A DNA stretch of 62,650 bases from Bacteroidaceae bacterium. GTDB lineage: Bacteria; Bacteroidota; Bacteroidia; Bacteroidales; Bacteroidaceae. The stretch lies in contig CABIXF010000022.1 of the NCBI GenBank assembly GCA_902362595.1, positions 1 through 62,650 of the forward strand, given 5' to 3'. This document shows, in pieces, positions 8,174-17,244 of the stretch. Positions within the stretch are counted from its first letter, which is position 1. The number at the start of each line of letters is the position of its first letter. Below the pieces are notes generated by a model. The model had not been told where the DNA came from, ran no database searches, and saw only the letters and a program-made list of their open reading frames with translations. The translations under genes and the position numbers were made by a program.

Positions 8174-8503
8174 TTATTCCTCTTCTTTAAATAAAGGTTC
8201 TACGCCTACGGCTCCAATGCAGTCCTTGCAACAGGCTAATAGCAGGGACATCCGGTCCCGACCGTCGATTTTCCAGTTCTTTTCAGCGATATTAAGCAGC
8301 CAGCCTTCAGGTATCAGACCGTCAAAGAAAGGAAACAGCACTTTGTTCTGATATGGCTGTTCGGTGAGGGGAAGGGTCAGACTGATGGCTTCTGCTTTGT
8401 CTGAGGCCAGAAATTCCGGAGTATACTGAAAAGTATATCCATTTTCATCTTCTGTGAGAATACCGGCTTTTATGCCACGCAAATATACAATCGCCTGTTT
8501 CAT
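8174..8503 (-). CDS. hipS: HipS-like small protein (separate HipA N-terminal subdomain)
   Basis: A 109-residue protein matching the HipA N-terminal domain (Couple_hipA): AIVYLRGIKAGILTEDENG, SLTLPLTEQPYQNKVLFPFF, DGLIPEGWLLNIAEKNWKI. It ends close to where the kinase core of a fused HipA would continue. Its start overlaps the hipB stop by 4 bp (ATGA) and its stop lies 2 bp before hipT, so translation is probably coupled. In characterised HipBST systems the small protein, rather than HipB alone, neutralises the kinase; that role is inferred here by homology and gene order. Confidence 0.85.
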   Translation of the reverse strand: MKQAIVYLRGIKAGILTEDENGYTFQYTPEFLASDKAEAISLTLPLTEQPYQNKVLFPFFDGLIPEGWLLNIAEKNWKIDGRDRMSLLLACCKDCIGAVGVEPLFKEEE

Positions 8504-8718
8504 GGCTCATCTTCTTTTGAAATGGGGACTGCACCGACTTCGCTCCCGAAAAGATTTAGTATCTGATTTACTTTATCCAGCCGGAGAGTTTGTTTGCCTT
8601 GTTCCAGTTCACGGACAAAACGTAAGCCTACTCCTGATTTTTCAGATAGTTCCACCTGCGTTAGATTGTATTGCTTACGCATGTCTTTTACATACTTAGA
8701 GAGTGTAGTTTGTTCCAT
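8500..8718 (-). CDS. hipB: HipB-like XRE/Cro helix-turn-helix antitoxin
   Basis: A 72-residue protein with a Cro/C1-type HTH: LSKYVKDMRKQYNLTQVELS, then EKSGVGLRFVRELEQGKQTL, as in HipB. It is the first gene of the operon. Its ATG lies 4 bp from the nearest of three near-identical palindromes, consistent with autorepression. It is slightly shorter than E. coli HipB and lacks an obvious C-terminal tail. Confidence 0.9.
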   Translation of the reverse strand: MEQTTLSKYVKDMRKQYNLTQVELSEKSGVGLRFVRELEQGKQTLRLDKVNQILNLFGSEVGAVPISKEDEP

Positions 8719-8721
8719 GAT

Positions 8722-8821
8722 TATACCCTTTTGGGTGTAAATATAATGAATTTTTCTTTCATTATACCCTTTAAGGTATAAAATTAATCTATCTGCCTAA
8801 TGCTATACCCGAAAGGGTGTA
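8722..8821 (-). promoter_or_regulatory. Three HipB operator palindromes at exact 41-bp spacing
   Basis: Three 18-bp sites of form TATACCC-N4-RGGTRTA lie at 8722-8739, 8763-8780 and 8804-8821. Start-to-start distances are 41 and 41 bp, about four helical turns, putting all three on one DNA face. The first is 4 bp upstream of the hipB ATG. A -7-like sequence (TATATTTA on the minus strand, 8738-8745) touches site 1. The 18-bp length and the TATA/CC arms resemble HipB operators of other bacteria. Confidence 0.8.
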
Positions 8822-8882
8822 TTTATAACTTGTGATTTATTTGTGGGTAAATAACCTGGCAGACGGATTAGTATCATGAAAC

Positions 8883-10076
8883 TTACACTATTTTTTTATA
8901 GGTTACTTTGAAAGGCAGCACCTGGAACACTTCGCAGTCGGGCGTAATCAGTTCCAGCTTGTAGGTGAGAGAAGTCCCGTCTGTACCTTCCGTCAGCTGG
9001 TCGAGGACCTCTTGCGGAAGAAGATTCTTGAAACTGATTTTGCCACTGTTCATGCGCAGATAACGTGCCTGTCCGTTTTCGTCCACCGCAAGCAGGGCTA
9101 CGGGAGCATACTGGCTCAGGATGCTTCCGGTGTATTCCTTGCGCGGGGTGACTTTCATACTGCCGTAGTCGTAGGGGATTTCGTGACCGTCAGGGGTAAA
9201 GAGCTGCTTTTCTTGGTTGACGGTGATTTCTGTGTACGTGAAATCGTAGATATCTGTTCCTTTCGGTTCCAGTTCCTCATCGGTAGAGAAGATGACCACT
9301 TGACAGTGCCGCAAGCGGCCGTATCCCGTGAGGCATACCCCGTTGCTCAACAGTTTGACCTTGACATGGTTTCCTTGTGAGGTGATTTTGCAACTGCCTT
9401 CTCTGGCTGGTTTGAAAATGAAAGGACCGTTGCTGCTCAGTACGTCGAATTCCGTTTCCTTTCCGGAGATGATGAGCGGATTTTCCTGTACCGAAACGGT
9501 CAGTTCGCGGACGTCCGACAAATCTGTGTGATATGTTTTCTGCACTTCTTCCAGTTCCTGTGCCGTCATCCGCTGATAGATGGAATAACCGTAGATATCG
9601 GTTCCTCCTGCCCGCACTCCCAGGTGGACGAGGAGCTCCATCGTGTCGCCGTTGACGGAGAGTAGCTGGAACACCGTGCGCTGGCCGTCGAGCAGACGGT
9701 TCTCGTCCGAGTAAGTATAGGTGTAAGTCCGGAACCCCGATGCAGGATAGGCATCCACGTACATGTATGCTTTCAGGGACGAGTGGCTTTCCACGTAATA
9801 TTGGGTAGGACCGGCCCCTATCAGGTCTGTGTAATAATCCTGCGTCTGGCAAGTGCCGTCGGGATTGATTTCGTAGGTGTGGACGTGTTTCCATCCGTAT
9901 CCTACCACGGCTTCCTCAAAGCGGGCAGAAGAAATGGGAGTGAGAGACGCTGGCTCACATTCTCCGTTTTCATTGAATGTGAAGGTGGGAAAGTCTACGT
10001 CGTCGTGATTGCAACTGATAAGACAGAAGATGCTCAGGAATACCAATAGAATGTCGGTGAGTCGTTTTGTGTACAT
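8883..10076 (-). CDS. Hypothetical lipoprotein
   Basis: From the ATG at 10076 the protein is 397 residues with a lipoprotein signal (LTDILLVFLSIFCLISC, Cys about 20). The mature part is beta-rich with no recognised domain; the first third resembles Bacteroidales DUF-type lipoproteins that begin with a repeated FxENGECEPAS-like stretch. The ORF extends upstream to 10202, but that part overlaps the small membrane gene and is not used. It follows the 56-residue membrane gene by 13 bp and is probably co-transcribed. The protein is likely anchored in the outer membrane; function unknown. Confidence 0.7.
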   Translation of the reverse strand: MYTKRLTDILLVFLSIFCLISCNHDDVDFPTFTFNENGECEPASLTPISSARFEEAVVGYGWKHVHTYEINPDGTCQTQDYYTDLIGAGPTQYYVESHSSLKAYMYVDAYPASGFRTYTYTYSDENRLLDGQRTVFQLLSVNGDTMELLVHLGVRAGGTDIYGYSIYQRMTAQELEEVQKTYHTDLSDVRELTVSVQENPLIISGKETEFDVLSSNGPFIFKPAREGSCKITSQGNHVKVKLLSNGVCLTGYGRLRHCQVVIFSTDEELEPKGTDIYDFTYTEITVNQEKQLFTPDGHEIPYDYGSMKVTPRKEYTGSILSQYAPVALLAVDENGQARYLRMNSGKISFKNLLPQEVLDQLTEGTDGTSLTYKLELITPDCEVFQVLPFKVTYKKIV

Positions 10077-10089
10077 GATAAACAAAGTG

Positions 10090-10260
10090 TCAGCTGTTTT
10101 CTTTTTTCCAGAAGAAATTCCTGAGCAGCCGTTGCACGAGAACCAGCAGTGCCAGCACACAAATGGTGTATTGCAGAAACGCTCCCTGACTTTCGAGGGC
10201 ATAAAAGAGCCCGATAATGAAGCATAACTGGAAGAGGTAGCCTAAGATTTTAAGTAACAT
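10090..10260 (-). CDS. Small two-helix membrane protein, hypothetical
   Basis: From the ATG at 10260 the product is 56 residues: MLLKILGYLFQLCFIIGLFY then a second helix (FLQYTICVLALLVLVQRLL) and a charged tail. A perfect -7 element lies 28 bp upstream, and the lipoprotein gene follows 13 bp downstream. No family is recognised. Confidence 0.5.
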   Translation of the reverse strand: MLLKILGYLFQLCFIIGLFYALESQGAFLQYTICVLALLVLVQRLLRNFFWKKENS

Positions 10261-10287
10261 AGTTTCTCGATGTGAAGGTTCTGTTTC

Positions 10288-10295
10288 CAAAGATA
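10288..10295 (-). promoter_or_regulatory. -7 element for the small membrane/lipoprotein pair
   Basis: On the minus strand this reads TATCTTTG, a perfect TAnnTTTG, 28 bp before the ATG at 10260 and downstream of the thi operon terminator. The -33 region is weak. Confidence 0.45.
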
Positions 10296-10329
10296 GCGTA
10301 AAAAATGAAGAAACGAACATCCAGACCTG

Positions 10330-10374
10330 AAAAATTCCCTGCCAGGCGCATTTTTGGGCTTCGCTTCGGCAGGG
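10330..10374 (-). terminator. Terminator of the thiamin operon
   Basis: GGCAGGG (10368-10374) pairs with CCCTGCC (10337-10343); an inner GCG-rich stem adds stability. On the minus strand the hairpin is followed by AATTTTTC. It sits 62 bp after the thiF stop. Confidence 0.65.
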
Positions 10375-10435
10375 GAAAGAAGTGGACTGTAACTGCGATG
10401 GAAATGCTTGTCCGGGGGGCGTTGCAGCCAAGGTG

Positions 10436-11152
10436 TTACACCAGCGAGATGACGTAGCTTTCCATGCTTTTCAGGTCGATGTGCCAGAGCCGGCCGCTCA
10501 GTGCGTGCGGACTGCCCAGGATGACCTTCATCGTTTCGTTGGCTTCCACGCAACCCACTACGCCCGGTGTGACACCCAGCACGGCCTTCGACGGATGGGG
10601 CATGGCCAGCATGCCTTCCTCGTCGGGGAAGAGGGTGCGGTAGTCGGGACCGCCCTGGTAGTTGAACACGGAGACCTGTCCGTCGAACTCGCGGATGGCC
10701 CCGTACACGTACACCTTGTCCAGCCGCACACAGGTGTCGTTGATGAGGTAGCGCGTGCGGAAATTGTCGCATCCGTCCACCACGATGTCGTAGTTGGCGA
10801 TGAGGCATTCGGCGTTCTGCGGGGTGAGCCGTTCGTTCCAGGCTTCCACACGTATGTCGGAGTTGAGGGCTTGCAGGCGCAGCTTGGCCTGTTCCGCCTT
10901 GGAGAGCCCGATTTCAGGCTCGCTGTAGAGCACCTGCCGCTGGAGGTTGGTCTCGCTCACGGTGTCGTCGTCAATCAGTCCGATGGTGCCCACTCCGGCA
11001 CCGGCCAGGTAAAGGGCCACGGGCGAACCCAGTCCGCCCACTCCCACGATGAGCACGCGGGCCTGTTTCAGAAGGAGTTGTCCTGCCTCGCCGATTTCGT
11101 CGAGCAGAATCTGTCGGTTGTAGCGTGCAGCTTCTTTTTCGGTCAGTTTCAT
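10436..11152 (-). CDS. thiF: ThiF-type sulfur carrier adenylyltransferase
   Basis: From the ATG at 11152 (MKLTEKEAARYNRQILLDE) the protein is 238 residues. It has the E1-like nucleotide-binding core VLIVGVGGLGSPVALYLAGA, the IDDDTVSETNLQRQ segment with the ATP-contacting Arg, and the VDGCDNFRTRYL strand. It should adenylate the ThiS C-terminal glycine for thiazole synthesis. The two CxxC pairs that bind zinc in E. coli ThiF are missing: the first position reads GPDYRTLFP rather than a PCYRC-type motif, and no C-terminal CxxC exists. It is the last gene of the riboswitch-controlled thi operon, separated from thiH by a 254-bp gap with a palindromic repeat array. Confidence 0.9.
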   Translation of the reverse strand: MKLTEKEAARYNRQILLDEIGEAGQLLLKQARVLIVGVGGLGSPVALYLAGAGVGTIGLIDDDTVSETNLQRQVLYSEPEIGLSKAEQAKLRLQALNSDIRVEAWNERLTPQNAECLIANYDIVVDGCDNFRTRYLINDTCVRLDKVYVYGAIREFDGQVSVFNYQGGPDYRTLFPDEEGMLAMPHPSKAVLGVTPGVVGCVEANETMKVILGSPHALSGRLWHIDLKSMESYVISLV

Positions 11153-11256
11153 AAGGTGAAAAGGGGATAAAGGGTGAGTAAAATGACAGAAGGCACCCGG
11201 AAGTCGGGAAAATGGCCTCCGGATGCCTTCTGAAGGGGGGGCTGTGTATGCCCGGA

Positions 11257-11381
11257 AAACGCCCTTGCGTTTTAGAAAAACGTCTTGGCGTTTCAATCCA
11301 AACGCTTCGGCGTTTCAACTGAAACGTCCTTGCGTTTTAGGGAAAACGTTTCGGCGTTTCAAGTAAAACGTAAAGGCGTTT
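11257..11381. repeat. Six-unit palindromic repeat array, 22-bp period (array 1)
   Basis: Six 16-bp units of form AAACG-N6-CGTTT begin at 11257, 11278, 11300, 11322, 11344 and 11366, a period of 21 then 22 bp four times. N6 is drawn from a narrow set (CCCTTG, TCTTGG, CTTCGG, TCCTTG, TTTCGG, TAAAGG). Linkers are 5-6 bp. The third unit can form a hairpin with a TTCG loop. It lies in the thiH-thiF gap. A second array of the same design is at 25610-25735. The 22-bp period excludes a conserved reading frame. Confidence 0.85.
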
Positions 11382-11406
11382 TTCAAAGGGTGTTCCGGAG
11401 GGCTTT

Positions 11407-12558
11407 TCAGCGGACCGGAGCCGCCTGGGCAAAGGTCTGTGCCATGTGGTCGAACGAAGCGTCCCAGTCTTTCCATACCGGTTCACGTCCCACGGCCTTC
11501 AGGGCTTTCTCCACTTCCACGGCGGTACGTTCGTCGCTCACGTGGAACTGCTCCAAGGCCTGCGGATAGGTGTAGTAACCACCCGGTTCCGTCTTGCTCT
11601 CGGCACTCATGGTGGTGACACCCAGTGTAGCCATGTGGTCGCGGATGTTTGCCGGTTCACGCGTAGAGTAAGAGATGTCCACGTCGTGGTCGAAGATACG
11701 CATGGCGAAAGTCACCTGTGCCAGTTCCTTGTCGCTCATGATGACGTTGGGCTGGAAACCCTCGTTCTCGGCCGGACGCATGCGCGGGAAGTTCACGCTG
11801 TATTTCGTCTTCCAGTAATGTTTCTGCAGGTAGCGCAGGTGGTAAGCCATCATGGTCACGTCCGTACGCCAGTCCTCCAGTCCGATGAGCACACCCATGC
11901 CGATGGAGTGTACGCCGGCCTGTCCCATGCGGTCGAATCCGTTGACACGCCATTCGAACTTCGATTTCATGCCGCGTGGATGGTACACGTTGTAGCGGGC
12001 CTTGTTGTACGTTTCCTGGAAACAGATTACCCCGTTCAGTCCGTGGTGCACCAGTTCGGCATACTCTTCCGTCTTGAGCGGCATCACCTCAATCTTCAGG
12101 TTGGAGAAATACGGTTTGGCCAGGTCGAGTGCTTTGGCCAGGTAAGGCACACCCGCCTTGGCCGGGTTTTCGCCCGTCACAATCAGCAGGTTCTCAAACG
12201 GAGCCAGCTTCTTGATGGCCTTGTACTCGTTTTCGATTTCCTCCGGCGTGAGGATGGTGCGGGCCATCGGGTTGCTGATGTGGAAGCCGCAGTACACGCA
12301 CGAGTTGGTACACGAGTTGGTGATATAGAGCGGAATAAACATGGAGATGGTGCGTCCGAAACGTTCTTCGGTATATTTCTTGCTGAGGCGTGCCATGGGT
12401 TCAAGAAACTTTTCGGCAGCCGGCGAGATGAGTGCCATGAAGTCGTCTACGTCGCACCGTGATTTTCCGAGTGCCCGTATCACGTCGGCCTCGGTTTTGG
12501 AGTAGATGGCCTTGGTCGTCTCCTCCCAGCTTATTTTTTCTAATTCGTCACTAAACAT
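11407..12558 (-). CDS. thiH: 2-iminoacetate synthase ThiH (radical SAM)
   Basis: The 383-residue protein carries the radical-SAM cysteine motif in YITNSCTNSCVYCGFH (CxxxCxxC) and matches ThiH throughout (FGRTISMFIPLY, IETGENPA-like LLIVTGENPAKAG, NVYHPRGMKSKFEWR). It cleaves tyrosine to dehydroglycine (2-iminoacetate) for thiazole assembly by ThiG. The length is usual for the family. It follows the inserted four-helix-bundle gene by 52 bp of AT-rich sequence, and thiF follows after the palindromic array. Confidence 0.96.
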   Translation of the reverse strand: MFSDELEKISWEETTKAIYSKTEADVIRALGKSRCDVDDFMALISPAAEKFLEPMARLSKKYTEERFGRTISMFIPLYITNSCTNSCVYCGFHISNPMARTILTPEEIENEYKAIKKLAPFENLLIVTGENPAKAGVPYLAKALDLAKPYFSNLKIEVMPLKTEEYAELVHHGLNGVICFQETYNKARYNVYHPRGMKSKFEWRVNGFDRMGQAGVHSIGMGVLIGLEDWRTDVTMMAYHLRYLQKHYWKTKYSVNFPRMRPAENEGFQPNVIMSDKELAQVTFAMRIFDHDVDISYSTREPANIRDHMATLGVTTMSAESKTEPGGYYTYPQALEQFHVSDERTAVEVEKALKAVGREPVWKDWDASFDHMAQTFAQAAPVR

Positions 12559-12610
12559 TTCAGTAATTAATAATTAAAAATTAATAATTAAAAACGGTGG
12601 CCTGATGCAT

Positions 12611-12967
12611 TTATGAATTGGACTTGGCGGTTTTGATGATACTGACCAGCAGTTTGATGAGTTCGGTACAGTCTGACTGGATGGAATCGTACGCCGTTTT
12701 CTCGATGTAGTTGGATTCCGACAACAGCAGGAGCCAGTAGTCGGTCTCGTTGGCTTCTTTCAGCGCGATGTGCAGTTTGTGGGCGAAATCATTCTTGCTT
12801 TCGGCAAACTCGGCTTCCCGTATCAGCGCTCCTATGGCCGTGCCGCTGCGCAGCAGTTGTTTGGACATGACATACTCGTTCTTCTCGGTGGTGAGAAACT
12901 GGTATGCCTTGATGATGCGCAAGGCAAACTCCGTCGCTTTCCGGTTGATGACGCTGTCGTTTTTCAT
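12611..12967 (-). CDS. Four-helix-bundle protein (23S rRNA intervening-sequence protein family)
   Basis: The ATG at 12967 (MKNDSVINRKATEFALRIIK) gives a 118-residue protein of the usual length; an in-frame ATG at 13027 would add 20 residues. Diagnostic segments are FALRIIKAYQFL, MSKQLLRSGTAIGALIREAE, DFAHKLHIALKEANETDYWL and ECTELIKLLVSI-like DCTELIKLLVSIIKT. The family is found inside 23S rRNA intervening sequences and in Bacteroidetes genomes as stray copies; its function is unknown. It sits inside the thi operon between thiC and thiH, flanked on both sides by AT-rich blocks, which suggests insertion. Confidence 0.85.
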   Translation of the reverse strand: MKNDSVINRKATEFALRIIKAYQFLTTEKNEYVMSKQLLRSGTAIGALIREAEFAESKNDFAHKLHIALKEANETDYWLLLLSESNYIEKTAYDSIQSDCTELIKLLVSIIKTAKSNS

Positions 12968-13033
12968 CTTGCCAAATCCACGGATGGATGCCTCCCTGGA
13001 AAAGGAAGTCATCCACTCGTTTTTCATTTTTCA

Positions 13034-14737
<1,704 letters not shown>

Positions 14738-14747
14738 TCAATTAAAC

Positions 14748-15524
14748 TTACTCATTCAAGAAAGAAGTGAGGGGAGAGGAAGCGGAAGCTACTAGGTTGT
14801 CGGCCTGCACGCCCAGTCCGGCTTCGTAGGCACGGCGTCCGGCGATGACAGCTTCCTTGAAGGCGATGGCCATTTCCACCGGGTTTCCGGCAACGGCGAT
14901 GGCGGTGTTCACCAGACAGGCGTCGGCACCCATCTCCATGGCTTCAGCGGCATGGCTCGGAGCTCCGATACCGGCATCCACTACCACCGGCACGTTGCTC
15001 TGCTCGATGATGATGCGCAGGAAGTCGCGGGTCTGCAATCCCTTGTTCGTACCGATGGGAGCAGCCAGCGGCATCACCGTAGCGGCTCCGGCTTCTTCCA
15101 GACGCTTGCAGAGGGTCGGGTCGGCCTGGCAGTAGGGCAATACCACGAAACCGAGTTTCACGAGCTCTTCCGTAGCCTTCAGGGTTTCGGTAGAGTCGGG
15201 CAACAGGTAGCGCGGGTCGGGATGGATTTCCAATTTCAGCCAGTTGGTGCCGAAGGCTTCGCGGGCCATCTGTGCGGCGAACACGGCTTCTTCTGCGGTG
15301 CGCACGCCGGAGGTGTTCGGAAGGAGTTGGATATGCGGGTGGACAATGTGTTTCAGCATGTCGTCTTCCTTGTTCTCAAGTTCGATGCGTTTCATGGCGA
15401 CGGTCACCATCTGGGTGCCGGAAGCGAGAATGGCTTCTTCCATGACTTGGTTGGAGTTGAATTTTCCTGTTCCCAGGAACAAGCGGGAGTCGAATTCTTT
15501 TCCCGCAATCATTAGTTTCTTCAT
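14748..15524 (-). CDS. thiG: Thiazole synthase ThiG
   Basis: A 258-residue TIM-barrel protein with ThiG motifs: [88 protein letters not shown] and [17 protein letters not shown]. It joins DXP, dehydroglycine and ThiS-thiocarboxylate into the thiazole phosphate. The start at 15524 fits the family N-terminus. Upstream in the operon is an unusual 639-bp gap before thiE. Confidence 0.97.
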   Translation of the reverse strand: MKKLMIAGKEFDSRLFLGTGKFNSNQVMEEAILASGTQMVTVAMKRIELENKEDDMLKHIVHPHIQLLPNTSGVRTAEEAVFAAQMAREAFGTNWLKLEIHPDPRYLLPDSTETLKATEELVKLGFVVLPYCQADPTLCKRLEEAGAATVMPLAAPIGTNKGLQTRDFLRIIIEQSNVPVVVDAGIGAPSHAAEAMEMGADACLVNTAIAVAGNPVEMAIAFKEAVIAGRRAYEAGLGVQADNLVASASSPLTSFLNE

Positions 15525-16163
15525 TGTTCTATATATGTTTTTGGTTTGTTTTCTTTTGGCTTGCTTTTACTTTTTCTTTTTGGCGGCAAAAAGAAAAAGG
15601 TAACAAAAAGAAAAACCGCCGTCTGCAGCTTCAAGGCGGCTGCGAGGCTTCACCCGGCGGAAGCGCAGGAACTCGCTTCGCTCAAACAGCCTGCGCTTCT
15701 TTTCGCCGTGCTCCGCTTCTCCGCTTTTCGCCTTGAAACTGAGGACGGGATTTTTTCGCTGGCTTGCTCTTCGCTCTTCGCCCTTTGGGCGAAATCGCTG
15801 TGTGGGGAGGTGGGGCTTTTGCTTGCGCTTTTTTGCTTTCTTGCTTCGCTTTTTGCTTTGGCCTTCTTTTGGGTGAAATTGCTGGCAGAAGCTTGGGCTT
15901 TTTCCTCTCGTTGCGCGAAGAGTTCTGCGCTCTACGTTGAGATAAAACCGGTTGGTCGCAGTGCTTTATGCTCCGTAGGGAGGGGGAATGAGCTTGTGAC
16001 TTGCGTTCCTTGGCGAGAATGAAAGGTTTTTTCGTCTTTCCGTTCTCAGAGATGAATCCAATACGTTAGGCGCAGCCCATCGGAATCAAAAAATAAAAGT
16101 CAGTCGTTTTTAACTTTTAATTTTTACCTTTTAACTCTACCACTGTTCGTCCTCCGTTTTTCA
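15525..16163. other. 639-bp non-coding segment inside the thi operon, with a 13-bp-arm hairpin
   Basis: No convincing gene lies between thiE and thiG. Near the thiG side is a perfect hairpin: 15570-15582 (CTTTTTCTTTTTG) and 15587-15599 are 13-bp inverted repeats around a GCGG loop. The middle is rich in TTCGC/CTTTTG words in changing frames. The thiE side (about 16085-16190) is AT-rich with ATTATTCATTATTCAT-type words, resembling the AT-rich blocks that flank the four-helix-bundle gene. It looks like a dispersed repeat or remnant that entered the operon. Confidence 0.6.
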
Positions 16164-16808
16164 TTATTCATTATTCATTTTTAATTGACTCACGATTCTC
16201 CTCGTTTCTTCCACTGGATTCCCTACCCGCAGGATGGTGCCGCTCAGGGCGATGCCTGTCACACCGGTCTGTAGGATGGCGGGGATGTCGTCCAGGGTGA
16301 TACCCCCGATGGCGACGATGGGCAGGTGGATGCCTTCCGCCTTCATCTGCTGTACGATGGAACGGTAGCCTTCGAGGCCGAGGATGGGGCTGAGCTTCTC
16401 TTTGGTGGTGGTGAAGCGGAAGGGACCGCAACCGATGTAGTCGGCACCGGCTTCATAGTGGGCCCGTACGTCGTCGAACGTGTTGGCGGTGCCCCCGATG
16501 AGGAAGTCTTTACCCAGAATTTTCCGTGCTTCGGCAATTGGCATGTCGTTTTTGCCCAGGTGTACGCCGTCGGCTTTCAGCTTGCGTACCAGTTCCACCC
16601 GGTCGTCGATGAGGAAGGTAGCCCCGTACGTGCGGCACAGTTTCTGTACCTCCACAGCCACGGCTTCCGTCTCTTCGTCGGAGGCATGCTTCATGCGCAG
16701 CTGTACCCAGCGGCAGCCCCCTTCGAGGGCCATGCGGGCCGAGTCAAGATACGAATACGTGTCGGTGAAATGCGTGATGAACTGCAGTTTGAAATGATTC
16801 ATGTCCAT
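16164..16808 (-). CDS. thiE: Thiamine-phosphate synthase ThiE
   Basis: About 214 residues from the ATG at 16808; an in-frame ATG at 16823 would overlap the thiS stop. It couples HMP-PP with thiazole phosphate. Family motifs are GGCRWVQLRMKHASDEE, FLIDDRVELVRKLKADGVHL, LGKNDMPIAEAR, GADYIGCGPFRFTTTK and VAIGGITLDDIPAIL, with the phosphate-binding glycines present. It follows thiS by a few bases and precedes the 639-bp gap before thiG. Confidence 0.93.
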   Translation of the reverse strand: MDMNHFKLQFITHFTDTYSYLDSARMALEGGCRWVQLRMKHASDEETEAVAVEVQKLCRTYGATFLIDDRVELVRKLKADGVHLGKNDMPIAEARKILGKDFLIGGTANTFDDVRAHYEAGADYIGCGPFRFTTTKEKLSPILGLEGYRSIVQQMKAEGIHLPIVAIGGITLDDIPAILQTGVTGIALSGTILRVGNPVEETRRIVSQLKMNNE

Positions 16809-16812
16809 GGCC

Positions 16813-17013
16813 TCATCCTCCACAAGCGGCTTTGATGATGACCAGACTGTCGCCCTCCTTCAGGACGGTGTGTTCCCATTCTGCACGCGGAATCATGCGG
16901 TTATGCAGCGCGATGGCCACTCCCTGTGCCGGAAGCTCCAGTTGCTGTGCCAGTGCGGCAATGTGCTGACCTTGTGTAAGTTCAGTCTCTTTGTTGTTTA
17001 CCAGTACTTTCAT
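16813..17013 (-). CDS. thiS: Sulfur carrier protein ThiS
   Basis: A 66-residue ubiquitin-fold protein ending in the required Gly-Gly (IIKAACGG) that ThiF adenylates and that is thiocarboxylated for ThiG. The N-terminus (MKVLVNNKETELTQGQHIAA) and the ALHNRMIPRAEWEHTVLKEG segment are typical. It is the first gene after the TPP riboswitch. Confidence 0.94.
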   Translation of the reverse strand: MKVLVNNKETELTQGQHIAALAQQLELPAQGVAIALHNRMIPRAEWEHTVLKEGDSLVIIKAACGG

Positions 17014-17085
17014 AATCGTTCAGTGTTAGTGTAAACCAAAGAGGCGGGTCCCGAAAGGGAAAAGAAAAATAGAGGCCGGAATCAA

Positions 17086-17165
17086 CAATCCCTTCGTCGG
17101 TATTAACCGCATCAGGTTCGTAGGGTATAATCTCAGCCCGGACGCATCCTTGGGGCACCCCTTTG
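17086..17165 (-). promoter_or_regulatory. TPP riboswitch (thi box) controlling the thi operon
   Basis: On the minus strand the conserved TPP-aptamer parts occur in order: AGGGGTGCC, GGCTGAGA, ACCCTACGAACCTGAT, GGTTAATACCG and CGAAGGGA. The P1 stem is formed by the outer AAGGGG/CCCTT-type ends. The aptamer ends 72 bp before the thiS ATG. That spacer has no strong T-tract terminator, so control of translation of thiS is more likely than transcription termination. Confidence 0.96.
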
Positions 17166-17244
17166 TTTACTTTCTGGCAAAGGTAACGAAAACTTTGAAA
17201 CGGCGGACAGCTGCCGTGCCTTTTTTACCTTTTTTTGCAGGCAA

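Noticed and set aside
11257..11381. Possible CRISPR array
   Set aside because: Units are palindromes with 5-6-bp linkers and no unique spacers, and no cas genes are in the window.
11285..11569. 94-codon frame with repeated KRFGV/SLRF peptides across array 1
   Set aside because: The repeats come from the DNA array, whose 22-bp period shifts the frame each unit.
15546..16022. 158-codon frame in the thiE-thiG gap
   Set aside because: Composition is Phe/Leu/Ala/Lys-rich and irregular, it reads through the hairpin arms, and competing frames of similar quality overlap it.
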